This document shows positions 8,182 through 16,724 of a stretch of DNA of 25,637 nucleotides, piece by piece. The translations under genes and the position numbers were made by a program. This stretch comes from Mnemiopsis leidyi (lineage: Eukaryota > Ctenophora > Tentaculata > Lobata > Bolinopsidae), in NCBI GenBank assembly GCA_000226015.1, contig JH153493.1, positions 115,865 through 141,501 of the forward strand, in the 5' to 3' direction. The notes under the pieces were generated by a model, which searched no databases, was not told the DNA's origin, and saw nothing but the letters and a program-made list of their open reading frames with translations. The stretch's first letter is position 1. Every line of letters begins with the position of its first letter.

Positions 8182-8252
8182 GCGTCGGTGGTTGAGTGGT
8201 ACAATTCTCGCCTGCCACGCGGGAGGCCCGGGTTCGATTCCCGGCCGACGCA
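8182..8252 (+). tRNA. tRNA-Gly (anticodon GCC)
   Basis: All four arms fold. The acceptor is GCGTCGG with CCGACGC (8182-8188, 8245-8251) and discriminator A at 8252. The D stem is GTTG/CAAT. The anticodon stem is CTCGC/GCGGG with loop CTGCCAC, giving anticodon GCC at 8214-8216. The T stem is CCGGG/CCCGG around TTCGATT. The A box (TGGTTGAGTGG) and B box (GGTTCGATTCC) are intact and there is no intron. A run of five T (8256-8260) follows as the Pol III terminator. It inserts glycine at GGC/GGT codons. It appears to be a single, functional gene. Confidence 0.95.
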
Positions 8253-8255
8253 TGC

Positions 8256-8260
8256 TTTTT
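8256..8260 (+). terminator. Pol III T-run terminator of tRNA-Gly
   Basis: TTTTT begins four bases after the mature tRNA end, the usual position for RNA polymerase III termination. Confidence 0.75.
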
Positions 8261-10042
8261 GCTAACAACTCAAACACCAATACACAAACCTGTATGCCGA
8301 ATTCCAATCGTAGTATCCTCTTCTCACTTTCCCGATAAGTCTTCTGATAATTGTATACTCTGCATCAACTGATTCCTGAAACGTTTCTTGCATCTATCAC
8401 ATTTAAAATCTTTGATCTGCACAAAATAATGTGCTACGATTTTTCAAAAATTTTGTAAGGATTAAGAAAGCATTACATGTAAAATCCATGAAATGATATG
8501 ATAAAGATTGAAGGAAAGGATTTATTAAAAACGAGAGAAGATGAACCTGCCCAATAGTTGGTAGTTTGACCAGTGATATGACGTTTTTGAAGGTGCGCTT
8601 GTACTGTGAAATGAGTGACATTATGATTTTAAAGTTTGGTTATGATATTTAAGTTTGTTTATGATTTTAAAGTTTGATTATGATTTGAGTGAAAATTTCA
8701 GTTGGTTATCGGACGTTATTCCTGACGGACTGCAACTCTTGAGTGTTTAGATTAAGGTATAGATTTTCCTGTATTACTATCTATATAATGATTATCTGTA
8801 ATAAATTTTAGTAATCCAGCCAGTTTTTCGTTGGAGATTCAATTCTACAATCTCACAATCATTTTAACCATCTAGTTTTCATCTCCCAACTAGAATTAAG
8901 TAAAGTACCCACATGCACAAATCACAATGCACATGAGTTAACTTGCATCGCGAACTAAACCTATTCTAGATTTTGAGAGTTCTAAATTTGATAATATAAA
9001 ATCATCGAAAAGCTCAAATTATGCCGCAAATCCCGACTACCTCTAATTCTCGAGCCGGACATCAGTAACATACTTATAAAGCCAATATGTGAGGTGATAT
9101 AGAGGACCAACTTGCGCCTACTGGTTGAATGGGACGGGGTGTCTGTCGTTGTTAACCATCTGACCGGGCACGTGACCAAAAAGTTAGCGAACCTCCCCCG
9201 TACTCACTTTTAGAGCTAAGTAAAAATTATAAAGCATTGCCTTCTAGATTGTTAAAAAATGCCGTCATTTTAGTAGTCTATTTATCATAGTTCTGATTTC
9301 ATTGTATGTAAACTTTTTCAAAGAAAGCAAAAGGGGAAACTTAATGCTCCGGATTTATCAGTTCCAAACTTGGACGTTAAAAACCACAGCTTAATTTTTG
9401 TAACACCCATCTTACAAATCGGACCAAATATGTTACACATAGGTACGAGGAAAATGTTGGAGGGTGGTGGTAGATTTGATAAGCAGCAGCAGTAGACTTG
9501 GCACCCTGGCACGCGCGGCAGACACCAGATTCAGACTATAACTTCACAACTCCACTTTCAAACTGTATAACAGTGTGTTGGCTTAGTTATTTCTTCTTTG
9601 TCTCGGTTACTGGCCCCCTTTGTTATATCAATGTAACATAAACTGCCATCTAAATTTAGTGTTCCAACAAAAGCATCTAAAAATGTCCCAAGACCAACCT
9701 AGTGTCTTGTTATGTGACTTAGCAACTAAGGTTGTAGTCTGGTAGTCAAAAACCAATTGCTATTTGCTTTTTAAGTAATTGTAGATCAGATATGTTCAGT
9801 CGTAGACTGAAATTAACAGATTCAACGGGCCAGAAAAAGCCTCTATTTTTTCTATAATCGTCCTTTAAAGTGACAATGTATGGATCATAACGCTCATTAG
9901 CTTAAGTCAGCAATTCCCTCTACAACGCGTATATCTACATAATTCCAGAATTGTTAAAGATATCATCAGAACTCCTTAACGTGAAAGCCTATCAATATGT
10001 TCAAACAAAATATACTTTTTGTAGTTGAACAGAGATACTTAC
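8261..10042. other. AT-rich stretch, no supported gene
   Basis: Short open frames on both strands resemble nothing known to me. A weak terminal-exon-like piece follows an acceptor ATTTCAG near 8700 (WLSDVIPDGLQLLSV then stop) but has no other support. Bases 9020-9180 are less AT-rich and may be an old repeat. Confidence 0.4.
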
Positions 10043-10188
10043 TTCTTGAATAAGAGGAAGACGTTTAGCGTTCTCGTCCTCGGTTGGCTGCTGAAAACGC
10101 TCCCTAAGTCGCGTAGCTGCCGTGCTGGGAGGTTGGAACGTTGGAACCGTGTTTGTCGTCTTGATCTTCTCTAGACCACGTATCTTGC
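10043..10188 (-). CDS. Coding exon of an unrecognised minus-strand gene
   Basis: This is the best-supported of the isolated exons. On the minus strand it has a CCAGATTGCAG acceptor (ending at 10189) and a perfect donor GAA/GTAAGT (10042-10037). The 146 bases enter in phase 1 and leave in phase 0. The peptide reads KIRGLEKIKTTNTVPTFQ, PPSTAATRLRERFQQ, PTEDENAKRLPLIQE. It is hydrophilic, with a Pro/Thr-rich turn followed by a charged helix-like part. There are no stops in this frame, and codons look constrained compared with the AT-rich flanks. I do not recognise the protein. Islands at 10790-10890 and 12881-12969 lie upstream on the same strand and may be earlier exons, though an intervening exon would be needed to match phases. 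Confidence 0.55.
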
Positions 10189-10789
10189 CTGCAATCTGGA
10201 GTTATAAATGTCACTTGCAGGTATATCAAATTTAATACCAGTGCGAGCGGGTTTTTGCCTTAGATGTCGGCTCAAACATTTCTTTTCGCTTTCGAATGAA
10301 CAATTGGGATGCGCCGAATAGAATTATGCGCTCACAATTAACAAAATTTTCTTATTCATTTAAGAAGAATAACACGGCATCCAATCCCAGAATTTATTCT
10401 GTAACTTATGAATAAGTTTCACATAAAAACAGCAATAACGGCCCGGATAATTACCTGCATACAAATATAGCGGTTCATAATAGAATAAAACGATAGCGAC
10501 GTTGTGAAAAAATCAATTTGTCAATTATGAAAAACCATCAGTGCGCCATTGACAGGTTTATGATAATCATATTTAAATAATAGTATGAACGAATTATGCA
10601 AATTGGGCTGTCAGATGGCAACATGAATTGAAATACGTTTTGCTCTGAACTTGACTTTATTTCATTGTTTACATTCGATGTCCTCGACGAAACTTCACCA
10701 GGCGAAATAATTGCATATTGGCATGGCTTAGAATAAAAAAAACAATGTATTCTGATTCTTGCAAAAGAAAACACTACAATTTCCAAAAC

Positions 10790-10890
10790 CTGTTCCAAGT
10801 TGAGTTTCTTCTCGACCAAATATCTGAGGAATGAAGTGAAAGCCAAATCGATAGACCGGTCATTTTCTTTGGCAGACACTGGCACCCATC
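10790..10890 (-). CDS. Exon-like island (unrecognised gene)
   Basis: On the minus strand an acceptor TTTTGTTGCAG (ending at 10891) leads into WVPVSAKENDRSIDL, then AFTSFLRYLVEKKLNLEQ. Possible donors are CAG/GTTTTG (after 10790) or ATT/GTAGTG (after 10778). The frame enters in phase 1 and stays open further, to 10538, but the later part (rich in Ile, Phe, Cys, Tyr) looks intronic. It is plausibly an exon of the same gene as 10043-10188. Confidence 0.4.
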
Positions 10891-12433
10891 CTGCAACAAA
10901 ATTTCATACAGTGAATATCTGTGATTATAACTAAAGATATTTGTCAAATTACATTGGACATGTTTTATTAATTATTATGAATCAAAGTGCACAAGTGCGC
11001 ACCGATCGATATCTTGGGCAGCTAGGCGCAAACCTTACATATCATAAAATTTTTATATTTTGAGAGAAAATGAGTTTCCGGCTCGGAATGCACTTTACTG
11101 GTTATTATTTCATGATGCATGTACAGTACATTGTACATAAATATCCACATTTATGAGCATTTTTTAAAAAAGTGAAGCGTTACCCACAATATAAAGGAAA
11201 AACCTAAAATCCAATCTAGAACTTTTTTATTTCAGTTACCGACTACAAAAACTCTACAGTTATGCAACGTTGTAAGAAATGCCAGTTTTCTCCGCAAAAA
11301 AGTTATTTCAGCAGCGTCTTTATTATGAACATAATCGGCTTTACAACCTCAATTAACGTTTTTCATTCGCACTTCATCTCCATTATGAGTAGCAGGATAA
11401 GCTTTCTTTGACAACTGACTTATATTTAGGCAAATTCTCATAGCCGTATCCTCTTTTTAGCCAAGTTACGCTGATTACTTTAGTCATTGCTAATGAAGGT
11501 TTCTTTGTTTTCGAAGAACTTATAAGATGTCATTGACTTCGGCATATAAATTAGCTTTCTGTTTTAGGAGGATCCAATCATAGCTTAAGCAGACACCGTT
11601 GAAATAATGGATGAATAATGGACTATTCAAAATGTGACTTAAGATCTTGAGTTTGAACCATTGTTAATTTTGGGCTCCAGCGAATTAGCGGTACACTAAG
11701 AAATATGGCTCCACCACTTTATTATACTTTATTTTTCAAGAATTTGTCACTAAAAAAATCGAGAATCGAGTTTAACATTTCAATGTTGTCCCATCTTTAT
11801 TTCCATACTTTCAACAAATATATTTCGGTGATCGCAGATCCAACAGGATTAAGCAATCGGAGAATCAAGAATCAACCGTGATTCTGGCATATTACCGGTC
11901 TTGTTTCGATTCCCGGCTTGGATTAATTCCCGGTCCCGGAACTTTTACCGCTCCCAGTCCCGGTCCAGGCTGAAAATACATTCGCGGTTGATCTGGATTG
12001 TTGAATAAGTTGGGAATTGTTATTACTTTCTGTCACTCATTGACGACATATCTGGACTGACGTAACACAGTAGCGATCATTTTCTACTGTACCGATTCAC
12101 GATGTTACATTCTAGGACCCTCAGCAGTCTGTCGTTTCAAGTTACGAAAAAAACCCGGTTTCAGAATCTTTGATCGACATTTTTTAAAGCAGTGCTTGAC
12201 TTCTATGTTTTACTTTCTGTTTTTTTATTTTTCTGTTTAGTCAATATTTATCTCACATAAGTTTTACAGCTTAAGCTGGAAATCTTTTTTCAAAATACAA
12301 ACGTCTGTCTCGCCAGTGATAGATACTATTTAAACTATTAATGAGCTCTAGAGAATATGTGTCAGATAGTTTAGCCTCCATCCTCCTCTAAAATGGCAAC
12401 ATTTCTTTCATTTACCATTTAATCCAACTTTAG
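10891..12433. other. AT-rich stretch, no supported gene
   Basis: No exon or repeat is convincing. If the minus-strand exons at 10.8 and 12.9 kb belong together, this is intron. Bases 11890-11980 have a local run of CCCGGT/CCGGTC words (ATTCCCGGTCCCGG and similar) in otherwise AT-rich DNA. Confidence 0.4.
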
Positions 12434-12491
12434 ATCTTGAGCTTGCAGTTATGCAGCTCGCTATGAGCTTGGTGTGGCTGATTCAAGGAAA
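12434..12491 (+). CDS. Possible 58-nt plus-strand exon
   Basis: A pyrimidine-rich acceptor (TTTAATCCAACTTTAG) and a consensus donor (GGAAA/GTAAGT) bound 58 bases reading LELAVMQLAMSLVWLIQG. It is short and hydrophobic. There is no neighbouring plus-strand exon to support it, so it may be chance. Confidence 0.2.
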
Positions 12492-12880
12492 GTAAGTTTT
12501 CGCAAATAACGTATGGTGATCATTTTTTATACTCACTCATACATGGTAAAAATTTCTTATCAACGCTACTCGAACTTTGTGTTTAAATTAGTCTCAGATC
12601 ATAGTTCCAAAGCATAAGCAGACCTGTTGAAATACTTCATGTTCTTAGTATTTTATACCCCTTTTCATTTATTGTTGCAAGTTTTCCGTCGTATTTTTTC
12701 AGAAGTATTATCTACCACACTAAACAATAAGTATAGTAAGTCGACTAGACAGATCATTATGTCATGTGACAACTAATCATCTAAGCTCTACAGTAAGCAA
12801 TCCATTGATGAACTTTCATTTTATTGTCACGGATCCGCTCTGGGTTCTAATCTTGTACAATGATTTACATTACAACTTAC

Positions 12881-12969
12881 TAGTTGCATTGCAATGAGTT
12901 TCATTGTTTGTCGATAAGCATTCTCGATCAGTCGTCGACCGTCGTACTTGATGGTTATCAAAAATATTT
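12881..12969 (-). CDS. Exon-like island (unrecognised gene)
   Basis: On the minus strand a perfect donor CTA/GTAAGT (12880-12875) ends an open frame reading IFLITIKYDGRRLIENAY, then RQTMKLIAMQL. The acceptor is taken at CAACCATAG (12970), which lacks a good pyrimidine tract, so the 5' border is uncertain. The KYDGRRLIENAYRQTMKL stretch looks like folded protein. It is possibly an upstream exon of the gene containing 10043-10188. Confidence 0.35.
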
Positions 12970-14027
12970 CTATGGTTGCCAGCAACAATGTGGAACATTT
13001 TTGGATAGAACACATCAAGGCAATAATTTATAGCCCCGTTTCATATCATGTCATTCTATTGAATAGTCAATTACTCCATTATGCTTATTTCAAATTTTTG
13101 AACGAACATTTTTGATCGCCCAGCCTAGGTTATACATGTACTTAAAACACCTTACACTAGTTTTTTGAAACTCCTTTATTAATATCAACTTATTCGTCTC
13201 CTAATTCGTGTCAACCAGGAAAAGTTATGATGTTGGTACAAATAGACAGTGTCTCTATGCAACAAGCATTTATTTTAACCCTTATAACAAATAATCGAGT
13301 AAAACAATGTGCTTTGAATTAACACGTGCTTAAGCTACCGTCCTTTAACTCCCGCTCTAAGTACAATGACTAAATAAAAATTGCGTGCATGTTTCCTTTG
13401 CTTTTATTCGTTTAACAAAGTAATTCCTCGCCTTATTGCCAGTTTTGAACATCCATCGTATTCATAAAGTTCTTAAAGCTCTCGCGTACGTGATTATATT
13501 ATTTATTTGTACCTAGAGTCTAGACAATATAGCTTTGATGTAACGACCATACCACAAATTCCAGGACACCTCGCATTATTTTTCCAAGTTATTTCAATTC
13601 AAGTTATGATATCTGGATCTACTATTGCGACTGAAGTGCAATGATAAGTTCACACTAAGCTTTCTTTTAAATAATTAACGCAGCCAGGGAACGCGTCCTG
13701 GCAAACCTACAAGCTATTTCGTTCACAGAAAGTACACAATGGGTCGCTACATCATATTTACCAGTGATTAAGAAACTTAAAAAGTGCTTGAGATCATTAA
13801 TTTTAGACAATAATTTTGGAAGCCCATGTTTGTTTTAACCATGGGATAAGCGAACGAAGGGATTAGCTAACCGTCATATTATTCGCTGTTCGCATCTATT
13901 CACGCGATTGTAAAGTCACTAAGATAGAACAAAGTTACCAGAATAGTTTAAATTTATACGAGAGCAGGTGCAAGGGAAAGAATTAAGAGTTGCTTGAGAC
14001 ATCTAACTTCTTAACTTTATTTGTTTC
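12970..14027. other. AT-rich stretch, nothing recognised
   Basis: No gene, clear repeat or RNA was found on either strand. Confidence 0.4.
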
Positions 14028-14040
14028 ATATATATAAAAA
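14028..14040 (+). promoter_or_regulatory. TATA-box-like core promoter candidate
   Basis: CATATATATAAAAAGGG is a strong TATA match, followed about 30-45 bases on by a more GC-balanced segment (AGTATCAGTTGTTGG) that could hold a start site. No obvious coding exon follows directly. It could serve a non-coding or upstream exon, or be chance in AT-rich DNA. Confidence 0.25.
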
Positions 14041-14130
14041 GGGAAGCGCGAGAGTCGGTTTAAGTAGCAAGTATCAGTTGTTGGCCGCAGCGTGCTTTTA
14101 GTTCTACCACTATTTTCCGTTTCTGTATTA

Positions 14131-14161
14131 GTTTCAGATATAATCGGTTTCAGATATAATC
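14131..14161. repeat. 16-bp tandem duplication
   Basis: GTTTCAGATATAATC(G) occurs twice head to tail. Confidence 0.75.
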
Positions 14162-14265
14162 AAAAAGTCAAATTTTCAATACAATTCATATTTTTATAGG
14201 TCTCGTTAAAATCATATTTGCTGTTATTCGGGTCAAACTTCTCTTAATCATATTTCGATAGACTG

Positions 14266-14335
14266 AACACTGAATGTTCAACACTGAAGGTTGAACACTA
14301 AAGGTTCAACACCGCAGGTTGAACTCTGCTTGTTC
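14266..14335. repeat. Five-unit 14-bp tandem repeat with alternating GTTC/GTTG
   Basis: There are five 14-base units of the form AACACTGAAGGTTS. The last base alternates C, G, C, G, C, so the junctions read GTTCAAC or GTTGAAC in turn. This gives a 28-bp higher-order period. There is no coding content. Confidence 0.8.
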
Positions 14336-16724
14336 AAGTTGAGAAAGTGTGCGAGTAAATCACGAGACAAAAATAACTTAGGTGCACTTGCGGTGTAATT
14401 AATTAAGTGGCACGTGAGCTAACGATAAAGCTCTGCCCCTGACAAATCAGGAGGTGCACATACCAGTAACATTACGTTCAACTCTCCCTGCCCCCTATCT
14501 ATTGTCGTGTCGTGGCGAGAACGTACTCCACACCGATACCATTGTGGGTGTCTTTCTTGCCCTTTTTACATCCAATAATTTGTTCTAAGTTTTAGTACAA
14601 TTTGTAGTCCGTGATTTGTTTCCGGGAGCATCTAACAATAATATAATACATAAAAACTATTGCAAGGGCAAATGCACAAAGTTTTAGGAAGCCATGCCAT
14701 TAACGATGCTATACTTTTCAGTATTCTTTTTGACATTAAAATGAGGACTAAGATTTTCATTAGCAATCCTAGAATATTGAAGTGGTCGTTGATGCTTCTC
14801 AAACGCTAAGATAAAATGTACACCTTAAGTTTTTTAATTACGTTCCTCTCTTAAACAAATAAAGTTGTTTATGTTTTTATATGATGAGTCGACAGTAATA
14901 GATGAAGTTATATTGAATGAAACATGAAGCTAATCATGTTATATCACGTGCGCTCTTTATAATTTTAAGCGTGATTTTTCAGTTTTTCATAGAGTTACAG
15001 GAAGCAGTATTGCTCTCAGTTCGCATCCAAGGCAGGCTGCATAAAGTGCTATTTTCTAGTCTCCATTACCGTTTTTGCTTAAGTCACGTGGGTTATGTTG
15101 CAGTTCACATCAGAAAGCGTGTGGTACTGGTAAAATCATTATTTTCTTGGGTCAAGTTGCTAAGTTATGTACATGCTTAATCTGTTTATGACATTGACAC
15201 ATTGTTGTAACATAACGTATAACTAGTAATATAACACTTTGGTTCAATTTTTTGTAAAATTTTAAACGATTTTTGCTCAAACAATGATCATATCAATTAC
15301 CTTCACAACTTAGCTCTGCCGCGGAAACAATAGCCTAGTCTGAATATTAAAACGACGATAATTAAATGGCTAGAGAAATAGAGTGTACGTAATCAATATG
15401 ATTTTAGACTCCTATTCGAGCTCCTGAGGTTATGTGAGTGCTGAAACTATTAGGCGGGGTTGTTCTCATATTTCAAAAGTACAGCTCTTCGTATTTTTGT
15501 CAAAAATTGATATATTTCTACTAACTAACTACTAACTAAATTTTCAGTCAACCAAATTTGAGGTGCATAATCAGGTCTCTAAAGTTGGTAATTAAATCTG
15601 CACTTTAGTGCGGTCATGTGTAGGTGCACAGTATCGTTAAGTAAATATATATAGTGTTAGAATTAGTGCAACGCGTACGAACTTAAAGACGTACTTTTGA
15701 CGAATTTTTCAATTATCTAACAACCTAAATTTCTATTTCCTTTTTGGAAAACGCGTTATTTTTTTACTAAGACCACATAGGCCTTGTGAGACCAAATTCA
15801 ACCATTGTCCGAGGAAGAGCGACTAAAGATCAGAGGCAGGCAGACTAAATATCAGAGAATCATAAGTAAGGAAAATATTTTAATCTAATCAGCTTATTCT
15901 GGTTTTCCAAAAAGATCAGAAAATATATATAATCGTCCACTGCAGTCCAACAACGTTCTCCCTGACTCTAAGAGTTAAAACAAGAAACATCAGCAAACAG
16001 TTTAAACCGTCGATAAGACAGAGACGTCGAGAAGACAGCTTAAATCAGGGCGGGTAATTTTCAGAACGGTTCAGAACTTACAAATAGTCGACACTCGACA
16101 TCTCGTAGTCTACTCATAATAACTTATCTCTGATCCTAATTTCCTGTAACTAAAGTCTAAACTTCCCCTCCTGCAAACTAGACGATACATTTTGAGACTG
16201 GACGATAGATTTGCCTATTTTCTGCGAATTTACGTTTTGCATTTAAACCGCGGCCAATTCTCACGGTATTTTCCGAAACTGCAGGGGTCTTGGCGGGTAC
16301 TATACCAGCCGTATCCAGCCATATCCACTTTGTATCCCCGTTGTAGCGAAAAACAGTACTTATTGCTTTATTGAATTTATGTTTACCCTGTTTTAGTCTA
16401 CCTTGTTGAGTGGGGCAAAACGTCGAAAAGTAATTCGATTGAAGTACGAATATTTATCCATTATATTGGTTTTCGTTCAGGCACGCCTACTTTCATAAAC
16501 TTCTTTGTATGCAGAGATCACCTGATCATTGAATTTTAATAATACTTCTAGGCGTTTCTCTAAACGCATGATTAAATACATTTCATCGACATATCGCTGT
16601 ATTTTTATTCTGATTCACTATGTTTGTGACATGCTCTAGTAATGTTGGGACCGCTTTTAAAATCTAAAAACAAACTTTGCACCATATTGTGTTGACTAAA
16701 ACCCACATCTCCCCAAGCAAAGGA
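14336..16724. other. Gene-less upstream region of iGluR copy 1
   Basis: No gene is supported. Features seen are a TATA-like site at 15924, a near-repeat GACTAAAGATCAGAG / GACTAAATATCAGAG (about 15823-15857), and AT-rich DNA. It probably contains the promoter and 5' UTR, possibly with a non-coding exon, of the receptor gene starting at 16725. Confidence 0.4.
15924..15932 (+). promoter_or_regulatory. TATA-like site upstream of iGluR copy 1
   Basis: AAATATATATAATCG is followed by less AT-rich sequence (GTCCACTGCAGTCCAACAACG). If used, it would give a leader of roughly 770 bases before the ATG at 16725. The assignment is inference. Confidence 0.2.

Noticed and set aside
11255..11280. A fourth GCAACGT loop (near 11262) as a copy of foldback family A
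   Set aside because: The flanking TTAT/GTAA pairing is short and neither the first hairpin nor the GC-rich block is present, so it is likely chance.
16677..16724. Sixteen codons upstream of the copy 1 ATG, starting at a TTG
   Set aside because: TTG is not a usual start in animals. The ATG at 16725 begins an ideal signal peptide and has a purine at -3, and the upstream codons look unrelated to a leader.
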